The position numbers and the translations under genes are program-made. The notes below the pieces were generated by a model. That model did not search any database. It worked only from the letters and a program-made list of their open reading frames with translations, and was not told where the DNA came from. A stretch of DNA of 64,000 nt from Neofusicoccum parvum. Taxonomy: Eukaryota; Ascomycota; Dothideomycetes; Botryosphaeriales; Botryosphaeriaceae. Below, piece by piece: positions 46,498 to 55,785 of the stretch (position 1 is its first letter; every line of letters begins with the position of its first letter). The stretch lies in the NCBI GenBank assembly GCA_020912385.1, contig CP087211.1, positions 1,984,001 through 2,048,000 on the forward strand. Direction: 5' to 3'.

Positions 46498-46934
46498 TGT
46501 CGAGTTTTGTGGGGTGTGGGGGTTGTGGTGATGCAGCGGAGTTGGAGCTCCAAAGTTCTTGGGATGTGACGCGCGACTGCCAAACGTGCCAAATACGCCA
46601 AGAGAAAGTAGTCGCTCAGCATTACCTAATCATGGTCCCACCTATGACCTGGATCTCCGCTTTGTCACTTCTTCCCCGCCCTCTGAGCTGTCATCTCCTT
46701 CAAAATACGAGGTCTCCCTAGGCAATTCAAGTTCTCCGAGTGCATGATATGGACGTCTGCCTGTAAGGCTTCTCCTCAGTTCTAAAGATCTCGCGTTCCG
46801 AAACTCCGAAGCTCTCGTGTAGCACATCTATTTGCCTGTTCTACTTGAGGATGATTTCTGTGCGTCTCTCTAATATGCATATCCAAATTTGTGTAGACCG
46901 CGGAATCTAGGTTCCCCAGGAAATGGCGGGCTGA
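46498..46934. promoter_or_regulatory. Divergent intergenic region
   Basis: Promoter side of BUD13 and of the sulfite-oxidase-like gene. It may also hold an unrecognised first exon of the latter, because that gene lacks an upstream in-frame ATG. Confidence 0.4.
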
Positions 46935-48038
46935 TTGCGCCAGGCACTCAATCCAGTCTCTACGTCGACAAGGGCGGATCAGACCGTCGGGATCCCACTT
47001 ACTACGCCTCCAAGCGAAGGCGATGAGCGTCGAGCTTGTCTAGCCATCGACCCTCCCGGCTTCCACATACGCCATCCACCGCCGCCACATGTCTTGAAAG
47101 AATTCGTGACATCTGACAACTTACTTTTTGAAACAATCCACATGGGTCCCGCGGTCGTGGATCAAGATAAATGGCTGCTGGTGCTCGATGGACTGGTCCA
47201 ACAACCCTTCGCCATAACACTCACCCAATTGAGAAGTTTCCCTCCTACGACAATCACTGCCTTCCACGAGTGCTACGGCAGTCCTCTAACCCCCCCTGAG
47301 AAGGCCCTATGGAGGATAGGCAACGTTACATGGACAGGCGTCAAACTGCAGACCCTGCTCGACATCGCCAAGCCCCTCGGCTCCGCGTCGTTCGTGTGGT
47401 CAGACGGGCTGGACGGCGGCGAGTTCGCGGGCGTGCGGGCGGACCGGTACCAGAAGGACCTGCCGCTCGAGAAGGCGAGGAGCCCCGAGGTGCTGGTCGC
47501 GTACGAGATGAACGGCGCGCCGCTGCGCAAGGAGCGAGGCGGCCCGGCGCGGCTCGTCGTGCCCGGCTGGTTCGGCACCAACATGACCAAGTGGCTCTGC
47601 CGCCTCTCGCTGCAGGCGCGCCGCGCGCCCTCGCCCTTCACCACCGTCTGGTACAACGAGCGCGACCCGGCCGCGCCAGGGGCGCGCGCGACCAGGCCGG
47701 TCTGGGCGGTGGAGCCGAACTCGATGATCACGGACCCGCCGGCCGGCGCCCGGTTGACCGGTCGTGGGAGCGCGGATGTGGAGGTGGGTGGGTGGGCGTG
47801 GAGCCACGACGGCGTCGCGGAGGTTTGCGTCAGTGCCAATGACGGCGGCTGCTGGGTCGCCGCGGATGTGTCGGACCGCGTGGATTTCAGCTGGCAGCGG
47901 TTTCGCGTCAGCCTTGCTCTGCCAGTCGGATGCCACTACGTTGTGGCTCGCGCCACGTCCAAGGCGGGAGTGCCGCAGCCAATGCGTGGGAGACGGAACC
48001 ATGTTCATCGCATAAGGTTGGAGGTGGCTGAGGCATAA
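46935..48038 (+). CDS. Sulfite oxidase-like molybdopterin oxidoreductase (5' end uncertain)
   Basis: The open frame of 367 codons begins after a TGA at 46932 and has no ATG before codon 70 (47142). The sequence before it (KEFVTSDNLLFETIHMG) already looks like the start of the enzyme, so the true start is probably in an upstream exon I cannot define. The molybdopterin domain shows KWLLVLDGLVQQPFAITL and ITAFHECYGS, with the probable Mo-ligand Cys at codon 47271. LWRIGNVTWTGVKLQTLLDIA, YEMNGAPLRKERGGPARLVVPGWFG and TKWLCRLSL then follow the family order. The C-terminal dimerisation domain (ITDPPAGARL, GWAWSHDGVAEVCVSANDGGCWVAA) is also present. No haem b5 domain is seen. The substrate is unknown; sulfite or another small oxo-acceptor is inferred from the family. 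Confidence 0.82.
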   Translation: MRQALNPVSTSTRADQTVGIPLTTPPSEGDERRACLAIDPPGFHIRHPPPPHVLKEFVTSDNLLFETIHMGPAVVDQDKWLLVLDGLVQQPFAITLTQLRSFPPTTITAFHECYGSPLTPPEKALWRIGNVTWTGVKLQTLLDIAKPLGSASFVWSDGLDGGEFAGVRADRYQKDLPLEKARSPEVLVAYEMNGAPLRKERGGPARLVVPGWFGTNMTKWLCRLSLQARRAPSPFTTVWYNERDPAAPGARATRPVWAVEPNSMITDPPAGARLTGRGSADVEVGGWAWSHDGVAEVCVSANDGGCWVAADVSDRVDFSWQRFRVSLALPVGCHYVVARATSKAGVPQPMRGRRNHVHRIRLEVAEA

Positions 48039-48733
48039 GGTACAGTACTGCGACCGGTGGCTAGTGCGATGGTTTTCTTTACGTCAACCATTGAGTGGGG
48101 ACTTGAATCATTCATCCGGATGGAAAAATTACGCAGAACGTGCGCCAAAGCTAGCTGTATGGATGCTTCAACTCCCTGCGGCTAGGCGTGGCTTTGGGTT
48201 TGTACAGCGTGGTGCCACAGCCAACGGCTGGCGAGAAGAAAATACAGCGTCTTGAATATGACGTATTGGTTTGGCCATGAGAACTGAAAGCATTCGACCA
48301 GGTACAAGGTCGTTGAGGTTAAATACCGAGGAAATCCGGATTACTGCTCCAACTCCTTACGCCGTTGACTATACCGGTCAGCTCAGCTCACAGAGAGTAT
48401 TTCGTATTGGTCCTCGGCTGGAGTATCCACCTGTACACGTAGCAAGGCTATATTTGCCTTGCGTTAGCTGTTAGCTGCAGTGCCCCTCTGTAATTTCACA
48501 GGCGTGGCAGTGCGCTGCTTGCCGCGTTCCATGTGCTGATTCTAGACTTCGAGCTTGTTTCATTCTGTCTTGCCGGCATTTGCCTTGAGTAATCTTTGTC
48601 AAGGTGACAGCATCGCCGCAGTGACATCAGATGCAACTTCCTTCGTTTCAACAAAATAATAGCATGGAACTTCCCCATCAGGAAAAACGACGGGACTCAA
48701 ACGGGTCAAAAGCGCCAAGACCGCCGGGAAGAA
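48039..48733. other. Intergenic region
   Basis: Three-prime flank of the oxidoreductase and upstream flank of the alkyltransferase-like gene. It contains only short open frames without recognisable content. Confidence 0.4.
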
Positions 48734-48744
48734 TGAGTCACGTG
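48734..48744. promoter_or_regulatory. Overlapping AP-1-like (TGAGTCA) and E-box (CACGTG) sites
   Basis: TGAGTCA at 48734-48740 overlaps CACGTG at 48739-48744, about 90 bases before the start codon of the alkyltransferase-like gene. These match binding sites of fungal Gcn4/Yap-type bZIP and bHLH factors. They are seen directly, but binding is inferred. Confidence 0.5.
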
Positions 48745-48832
48745 TGGCGCTTCAACGCAAAGGCGTTCTTGCTGCCTGCTCTTCACCCCGGCATTCAACC
48801 TTGTGGATGACTGGACTTTGACGCATCAAAAC

Positions 48833-49143
48833 ATGGCACCTCGATCAGAGGAGGCTGCGGCGTGGTTTGCGGCAGTGTATCAGGCTGTGCAAGAGATACC
48901 GGCGGGCAGAGTCACGTCTTATGGGCACATTGCGCGCCTGGTGGGCAGGCGTAAGTCGATTACCCGGCTGCACCCGGCACGTCTCGAGGCTGACGACGGT
49001 TTCATCGAGCAGCGGAATGCCCTAGGTACGAGGACAGCCTATCGGGCGAATCGAGCGCAACAAAGGCTGATCGAGATTGTCATGCAGGCAGGTCGGTGTC
49101 TGTCTCAAGCACCTGCCATCGCCGAGCGACACCGAGCAGCCCC

Positions 49144-49178
<35 letters not shown>

Positions 49179-49597
49179 AGCGGCAGCAGGCGCAGACCGA
49201 GATGGCATAGCGGCAACGTGCCGTGGCAGCGCGTCATCAACTCGAAGGGCGTCATCAGCCCGAGGTACGTCCAGCTTAAACAGACAACACGCTCCTTGTC
49301 TCAGCGCAAAAGCAAGCGCAGCTTCCCCGTGACTTTGCAGGGTGGGAACAAGCCGCTGACCTATGACCGGCGCGACAAAGGGGCCCGGCAGGTGCCAGCC
49401 GCCAGGCGGCGGCGCTGCGTCGCGAGGGGGTCCACGTGGGCCGCGGCAGCTTGGGCGAGCACCTCGTCGACCTCGCGGCGTACGGGTGGTTTCCCAGCGA
49501 GCTGCCCAGCGAGGCGGGGGCGGAGGACAGCGACAGCGACGGCGACAGCAACAACGCCGAGGCGGGGGCGGAGGCGGGCGCCGCAGCTGACGAGTGA
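48833..49597 (+). CDS. ATL1: Alkyltransferase-like DNA repair protein (ATL)
   Basis: Four exons, 48833-48950, 49013-49025, 49088-49264 and 49381-49597, give 174 residues. The protein resembles the C-terminal domain of O6-methylguanine methyltransferase: AVYQAVQEIPAGRVTSYGHIA, then RQVGVCLKHLP and NVPWQRVINSKG. The catalytic Cys of PCHR is replaced by Trp90 (PWQR), the hallmark of ATL proteins. These bind O6-alkylguanine, do not remove the alkyl group, and hand the lesion to nucleotide excision repair. Tyr30 and Arg44 correspond to the nucleotide-flipping Tyr and arginine finger of S. pombe Atl1. Exon 2 is only 13 nt and supplies most of PECPR. A low-complexity Gly7-Asp4 insertion and an acidic tail make it longer than S. 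pombe Atl1 (about 108). The start ATG fits the family; the upstream GTG does not. Confidence 0.9.
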
Positions 49598-50550
49598 GGG
49601 GTGGTCGGAATCGGATTGCCTTGTTGGCGGATAGGGTGGGATGGGTGTAGCATCCGTATCTTGATTGATTGATGATTGCGGCGGCGGCGGCGCGCGCGCG
49701 TGTGGAGTCAGCGGCGCAGGCGCGTCGTCCAAGGCCGAAGCGATGCGGAGGATCGGCTCTCCCTGATGCGCGTCGCTCCTCCCCTCCCCTCGCCCGCCAT
49801 CAACCGAAGGCCACCTTGTCCGTTTGCCAGAGCACGTCCGCAGGCCCGTGATGGCCCCATGGCCAGCAGCAGACAAAGAGGCCCACGAGCCCCGCCAGAC
49901 GTCAGCCGGCAGCCGGCGCCTGGGCTTGCGCGATCCGGGCACGTTCCTGTGCCTGGCGTCCGCGGCGACAGGCAGGGCTACAGGCTGACAGGCTGCGCCC
50001 GGCATCACGCCCTCCTATCAGCGTGCGGCAGGCTGGAGCGTGGAGCGTGGACGGCAATCCTGTAATCCAGGCTGGTCCCGTGGCTCATCTGCCACAGGCC
50101 GGCGCCAGGCGTCTTATCTCGGGTCCCTTTGTCCTAACTTGGTAGCAAGCCTGGCCGGCGCGTCATCTGTCATCCCGTACATAAACAACAGCCTCCTTTG
50201 TCCGGCGGCCGGGTTCCTCCAAGACTGCCTGTATTATTTGTATCGCGCTTTCCGCAAACATACGAGCCTCAGCCGTCTCCTTCTAGAACTGCTCCCTATT
50301 CGGACACCGCAAGAGCACCTTCTGCGCATAGCACAGCCACTACCTCATATCGGCGAGTGACTCAGCTCCGACTCATCATCCGGACACAACCACTTGACCT
50401 ATAAGTCACCGACCTCCTTGTCGCCTGCTCGCACCCTCCACGACTCTTAACCGACCAACATCGCAACCTTCAACCACCGCGCGCTACCAACTCATCAGCC
50501 TGCCTCACTCCAAGTCGTTCTCTACCACCATACCGCACCAGCACTCCACC
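49598..50550. other. Intergenic region
   Basis: Between two plus-strand genes. The first 400 bases are GC-rich; the 200 bases before 50551 are pyrimidine/CA-rich, typical of a fungal 5' leader. I see no gene. Confidence 0.4.
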
Positions 50551-51151
50551 ATGGCTTCCCAGCAGACCTTCTCCACCCACGACCTCCGCGCCGGCTCGGT
50601 CGACTACAACCGCGACCACGAGCAGAAGGCGAAGTGGGCGAATGGTCCGGCATGGGGTCCCGGCCGGCCGCTCGGCAGCAACCCGAGGCCCTTCCGCATC
50701 AACCACAGGTCAGCCCACCGAGCTCACCAGCGCAGCAGCTTCAGATGCTAACGTCGCGTCCAGGGTCGCCGCCGCGCACCGTCGCGAGAAGGCCAAAGAG
50801 GTGGCGCACGCGGCGCGCAACCGCAAGCAGGAGATCCTCCCCATCGACCAGTACACCAGCGGCGAGTCGACAGACGAGGAGCCGGCCGAGCCGTCTGCGG
50901 CGCCGGAGCCCGACGCCGAGATCACATACTCGTTCGACGCGGACAAGGGGCCCAGCCAGGGCAGTCAGATCCTGGGGCAGGCGCTGCTGCAGGCGATCGA
51001 GCGGTTCGAGGACCGCAAGACGCACGAGCTGGTGAGCGAGGAGTACGAGGTCCTGGACGAGAACGGCGAGCCCGCCAGCCCGCGCCGCCGCGCTGGCGGT
51101 AAGGGCAAGAAGGCGCTCAAGTCCGAGGACGAGGACTGGGAGCACGTCTAA
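50551..51151 (+). CDS. Small acidic conserved-looking protein, function unknown
   Basis: Two exons, 50551-50708 and 50764-51151, give 181 residues; the 55-nt intron contains GCTAAC and ends in CCAG. The first 50 residues (FSTHDLRAGSVDYNRDHEQKAKWANG) are polar and aromatic. Next comes a basic helix (VAAAHRREKAKEVAHAARNRKQEIL), then an acidic spacer, and a second helix ILGQALLQAIERFEDRKTHELVSEEYEVLD. The protein ends in DEDWEHV. It has no signal peptide, membrane segment or zinc ligands. The pattern suggests a small soluble protein of filamentous fungi; I do not recognise the family. The pyrimidine-rich leader and good ATG context support it being a real expressed gene. Confidence 0.8.
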
Positions 51152-51265
51152 AGCGGGGCGGACGACGCGATTGCGACCAGACTGCCGACATTCTTTTGCG
51201 CGCCTCACCAACTACGATAATGGATTGATTGCTTCTTTGTTTACGGCGACTCTAGGGCGGGTTTC

Positions 51266-51288
51266 GGATTAGGGTTAGGATTAGGATT
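51266..51288 (+). repeat. Short interstitial telomere-like repeat
   Basis: GGATTAGGGTTAGGATTAGG lies about 115 bases after the stop of the small acidic protein gene. It consists of one TTAGGG and flanking TTAGG-type units. It is very short. Confidence 0.65.
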
Positions 51289-51960
51289 TGCATAGCATGC
51301 GGGCATTCATTAGAGGAGCATCTGGGTTACGGGCGGCGCTTCTCGAGGACATGATGACCCTCCCCTGTTGGGTTGATTTTGGTGGCTTTTGGCGGCTTGC
51401 GGACGGACTGCAACTGGCTTTGTAGCGCTCGATAGCGGCAGACTGCCCAATACAAGCTTCTAAACCCCGCGTGCGTGCTCTGACGGTGGTGGAGGGTTGC
51501 GGTGGCCTGCCGGGGGCTGGAGGGGCTTATCGATCGGCCGTGTCCGAGGGTGTGGAGGTGCAGGCTGATTGCCGGGGTGGCAGGGCACATGGGCGGCGGG
51601 TGCCAAGGCGCGCCGGGAGCGACGTCATGCTGCTTTGGCGTGACGAGCGACGAGTGACGAGGCACACAAAAGCCCGGCCGAGCCTGGAACGGAACTCCAT
51701 CCACCCATGTCAATGAGGCTGTGTCCGCAACGCCCACGCAAGCCGGCCTCCTCGCTTTCTTCTCGCTTTCCTCACGAACTCCTGGCTTGGCTGCTCGAAG
51801 CTTCACGCACTAATGACCCGCGCCTTGGTCGCCGCAGTCCTCCGCACTTCCGTTGAGACCTAAATTGACCGCCGTCGCCTTACCGCCGCCCTGCAAACAC
51901 CCAGCCCTACCGCTCCCTCCCTACCGCCACACCTGGCGCTTGTCGCCACAACATTCGACC
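51289..51960. other. Intergenic region
   Basis: Upstream of the hydrolase gene. The last 130 bases are C-rich and purine-poor, typical of a fungal leader. I see no gene. Confidence 0.4.
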
Positions 51961-53157
51961 ATGGCCAAGTCCACGCCGCCCACGTCGCGAGCACCGCGCC
52001 CGCGATGGGTGCTGCACGTCCAGGCCCAGTTCTGGCGTGTCCTCATGTCGATTGGGATGATCCTTCACCGGCTCGCGCGACCAAGACCGCCCAGACCGAC
52101 CTTCACCAAAACCGTGCCAACCACCGTGTCGCCCGTCAAGGGCCAATTCAAGCTGCAGTTCTACGTCCCGGACGACTACAACGTGCAGAAGCGCCTGCGC
52201 GAGAAGAAGTTCCCGGTGGTGGTGAACTTCCACGGCGGCGGCTTCACGCTGGGCCAGGCCTCGGACGACGCCAGGTGGTGCGCGACGGTGGTGCAGGAGG
52301 TGGGCGCCGTCGTCGTCAGCGTCGACTACCGGCGCGCGCCCGAGTACCCGTTCCCGACGGCGGTCGAGGACGGGGTCGACGCGATCCTGTACCTGGCCGA
52401 GCACGCGGAGGCGCTCAACATCGACATCGAGCGGGTGGCGGTGTCGGGGTTCAGCAGCGGCGGCAACATGAGCCTGGCGGTGCCGCTGCGGCTGCAGGGC
52501 GAGGTGGTGCCGGAGCCGGCCAACGCGGAGACGCCCTACGGCATGCGGGCGGCGCCGGCGTCGACGGAGAACATACCGCAGAAGGCGCTGAGCCAGGGCC
52601 GCACGCTCGTCAACGTGCGCCGCGAGCTGCACCTCAAGGCCATCGTCGCGTGGTACCCGTCGACCGACTACACGCAGACGCGCGAGCAGCGCCGCATGAC
52701 GTGCGTCCGCAAGGACCAGGAGCTGCCCGCCGTCTTCACCCAGCTGTTCGACGAGAGCTACCTGTCGCCCCCGACCATGGACATGGCCAACCCGTACCTG
52801 TCACCCGGCCTCGCCCCGCAGGCCATGCTGGCCGGCCTCCCGGAGGACATCATCATGTTCACGTGCGAGTGGGACATGCTGCTCGCCGAGGGCGAGAGGA
52901 TGCGCGACCGCCTCGTCGACATGGGGAAGAAGGTCGTCTACACGATGGTCCCGGGCGTGCCGCACGGCTGGGACAAGGCGCCGAACCCGCTGAGGCCCAC
53001 GCCCGGCGTCCAGGAGCATTACCTGTCGGCCTGCAAGGAGCTCAGGCGCGTGTTCCACGAGGAGCTGCCTGACGGCGCCCTGGAGAGACAGCTCGAAGAA
53101 GGTGAAGGCGGCCCGAGTCGGTCGCTGAGCCATCGTAGAAGAAGTGTGGTCAACTAG
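51961..53157 (+). CDS. Alpha/beta hydrolase, HSL-type esterase/lipase
   Basis: A single exon of 398 residues; the ATG at 51961 is the first in frame after a C-rich leader. The oxyanion-hole motif HGGGF lies at residues 91-95, followed by VVVSVDYRRAPEYPFPTAVEDG, a signature of the hormone-sensitive lipase family. The nucleophile elbow is GFSSGGN with Ser165. MFTCEWDMLLAEGERMRD carries the acid region and GVPHGWDK the catalytic His. The N-terminal segment (FWRVLMSIGMILHRLARPR) could be a membrane-associating helix. Such enzymes hydrolyse short-chain esters, lactones or acetylated small molecules, and the actual substrate cannot be read from sequence. Strong G/C preference at third positions produces a long overlapping open frame in another frame, which I discard. 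Confidence 0.92.
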   Translation: MAKSTPPTSRAPRPRWVLHVQAQFWRVLMSIGMILHRLARPRPPRPTFTKTVPTTVSPVKGQFKLQFYVPDDYNVQKRLREKKFPVVVNFHGGGFTLGQASDDARWCATVVQEVGAVVVSVDYRRAPEYPFPTAVEDGVDAILYLAEHAEALNIDIERVAVSGFSSGGNMSLAVPLRLQGEVVPEPANAETPYGMRAAPASTENIPQKALSQGRTLVNVRRELHLKAIVAWYPSTDYTQTREQRRMTCVRKDQELPAVFTQLFDESYLSPPTMDMANPYLSPGLAPQAMLAGLPEDIIMFTCEWDMLLAEGERMRDRLVDMGKKVVYTMVPGVPHGWDKAPNPLRPTPGVQEHYLSACKELRRVFHEELPDGALERQLEEGEGGPSRSLSHRRRSVVN

Positions 53158-53776
53158 ATGCTCTTCCCTTTTTCTTGTCATAATGTCTGCTGAGTAGGAG
53201 GGTCTCGGGAATACCGGTAGGGCCGTCTCCCCTACGCGTCGGTGTTTCCGGCTCTCCTGCTATCTCTTACGAATTTTGTTTTCGCTGGCCCTTTAGAGAG
53301 GAGCGAGAACGGGTACGGCTGGTTTACGATGGATTGAAAAGCGATGTTGCTCGCAACTGCTACGTCTTAGCATATGATATCAACGTCTGCGGGATTGGGG
53401 TTTTCTGATTGGGCAATGGCATGGGGTTGGCGGCGTTCCGGTCTTGATGGGTGTGTTTACTTTCAGTCTATACTTGGCTATGCTTCTGCTATGTAGTTTG
53501 ATTGAATTTGGACCTTTTCCCTTTTTGATGCGGTGAGCACTCGGCTGGTGACTCTTCGTGCAGAGGGGAGTCTGCCATTGGGTGTTCCTGGCCCCCACCG
53601 CGGCTGGGCTTTATCCTAAATCCTACACGTTCCAAAAATAGGCCGCCGTCGCATTCGAGAACATCACTTGTCGTACTGTTTACAGGTAAGAGTCACATTC
53701 CTCTGCTCGACTCACCCATTTATCTGACTGGTCTCGGCGCTTATATGGCTCGTCACACAAAGTTTTCTTCGCCTCC
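53158..53776. other. Intergenic region
   Basis: Three-prime flank of the hydrolase and promoter of the F-box gene, of moderate GC content. I see no gene. Confidence 0.4.
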
Positions 53777-55736
53777 ATGGATCAGGAACGACAGCCGCTG
53801 CCCACAACGGCACAACAGACCCCTCTGATGGACGTCCCTACCGAGCTCCTCGAAGGCAGCTCCATTGGCCACGATTTTCATCCACCTAAAAGCGCACAAC
53901 GGATCCAGCTCGCCGACCTTCCCTTCGAGCTCCTCGAATCTATATTCATCAACCTCCGCACCTCAACCATCCTCTCCGTCGCGCTCACCTGCCGCGCCCT
54001 CCACCCCGCCGCCCTCTCCTGTCTCCACAGCACCATCACCATCGCCCCATCCACCGCCATCCCCACCGGCCTCCCCCAGTCCCGTCGGTTCTCCCCCGAC
54101 CCCTTCACCCTGGCCACCCGCCTCCTCACCGACCCCTCCCTGGGCCCGCGCATCCGCCACTTCACCTTCTCCACCACCAGCACCCTCACCCTCAACCCGC
54201 GCCGCACGCTCCCCGGCCCCGGCCCCGGCACCACCAGCAACTCCAGCTGGAGCATCCGGTCCGCAAACCCGCACCCACCCCCAAACCAAAAACACCCCGC
54301 TAACCCGCACCCCCAACAGCTCCCGCCACCCCTCCCCCGCCCTCCTCCACCCCCTCACCGCGTCCATCACCCACGCCACCCGCGCCGGCCTCCTCTCCGC
54401 CCCCCACCGCGCCGCCCGCCTCCACGGCCTCGCCTCCGGCGCCGCCCAGCACCTGGCCGCCGCCTGCCTGTCGCGCACCCCGCGCCTGCGCTCGCTCGAC
54501 CTCGCCTGGGCCGGCACCGGCGACGCCTTCGCCGGCGCCGCCTGGCTGCGCGACGCGCTGCCGCTGCTCGAGGCGTTCACGCTCAGGGTGCCGGGGACGC
54601 GCGGGCGGCGCGGCAGGAGGGGGCGGGGTGCAGGTGAGGAGTGGCGCGTGCCGGAGTGGGCGGGGAGGGGGGCGCTGGCGGCGGGGCATGGAAGGTTGCG
54701 GGTTGTAAGGTTTGTGGGGCCGAGGGCGTGGGAGGTGGAGGCCCTGGCGGACGCGGGGTGGGATGGGGTGGTGGCGATGGGGCCGGGGGAGGTGAGGGGG
54801 TTGGCGGAGGGGATGGCGGCGGATCGGGAGGGGGAGGTGCCGTGGAGGGCGTGGGCGGAGATGGGGCGGGTGGTGAGGGGGGTGGATGTGGGGGGGAGGG
54901 GGGTGCGGACGGAGACGGTGGTGAGGGTGTTGGAGGTGGTGGAGGCGGGGATGGGGCCGGCGGAGCTGGGGGTGGTGTTGGTGCTGGTGGGGAGGAATTG
55001 TAGGGGGTTGGAGAGGCTGGTGGTGGAGCTGGTGCATCCGGTTACTGCTGGTAGCCCTGGTAATGTGCGGGTTGCTGGGGATTCAACGAAGACGGTTGTG
55101 AGGCTGAACGAGCTGGGCGCAGCGCTGCGCCGCTTGCTGCCGCGTGTGCCTGGGCCTGAAGGGGAGGCAATGGAGTATTCAGCTGGGAAGTCGGCGGGGC
55201 TGACAGTGGCAAATCGGTCCCTGAAGTCGCTGCGCTTGACGCTGGACTTTGTTACACCGAAGGGAGATATCGCGCGAGCAGGGGGAGGGGAGGCTGGGGT
55301 TAAAAATATGTCGTGGGGAGTCTGCGGGAGGCTCGGGTCGTTGCAAGAGTTCGAGAAGCTGGAAGTCTTGGAAGTGTCTTGGGTGGTGTTGGCAGGATGG
55401 AGTTTGAGGAGCTTGCGGAAAGAGGGACGGAAAAACTGGACGGGGATGCTGGATGGCGGGTATCTAAGAGAAGTGCTACCGACGGGATTGAGATGGTTGA
55501 CGGTGAGCGATGAGATGGCGGCGTGGAAGAGGTGGAAATGGAGGCCGAAAGACGTAATAGAGCTGGTGAGGGAGTGGTTGGGAGAGAGAAGGACAGTAGG
55601 ATTGAAGGGGTTGGTTTTTAAGCTGAGGCATGTGAGTGAAAGCGGTGGTAAGTGGGAGTGGAGTGAAGGTGTGCAAAGGGAGATGAGGCGTGTGTGTGAG
55701 ACATCTGGCGTGCTTTGCCAGTTCGAGATCTATTGA
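53777..55736 (+). CDS. F-box protein
   Basis: Two exons, 53777-54258 and 54320-55736, give 632 residues. The N-terminus carries an F-box at about 42-85 (IQLADLPFELLESIFINLRT, then VALTCRALHPAA). F-box proteins link SCF ubiquitin ligases to substrates through Skp1. The C-terminal part has leucine-rich segments without a clear repeat register (LRSLDLAWAG, LKSLRLTLDF, LEVLEVSWVVLAG), possibly an irregular LRR fold for substrate recognition. The reading frame changes in the middle; a 61-nt intron (donor GTCCGC, branch GCTAAC, acceptor AACAG) joins the frames exactly, so I read it as spliced rather than frameshifted, although the donor is weak. The + strand switches from C-dominated to G-dominated at about 54500. 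Its stop is 49 bases from that of the convergent ABC transporter. Confidence 0.85.
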
Positions 55737-55785
55737 GGATGGCAGAAGTATATTTCAGGTTAGGAAAATCCGACTATCGTCAAAG

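Noticed and set aside
52005..53072. 355-codon frame overlapping the hydrolase gene
   Set aside because: Shadow frame of Arg/Gly/Pro within a gene that carries an intact catalytic triad region.
53777..54637. F-box gene as a frameshifted pseudogene ending at 54637
   Set aside because: A 61-nt intron with a branch site and good acceptor restores a 632-residue protein, and total coding length is divisible by three.
54300..55037. Minus-strand Pro/His-rich frame opposite the F-box gene
   Set aside because: It arises from G-rich sequence on the plus strand; no ordered content.
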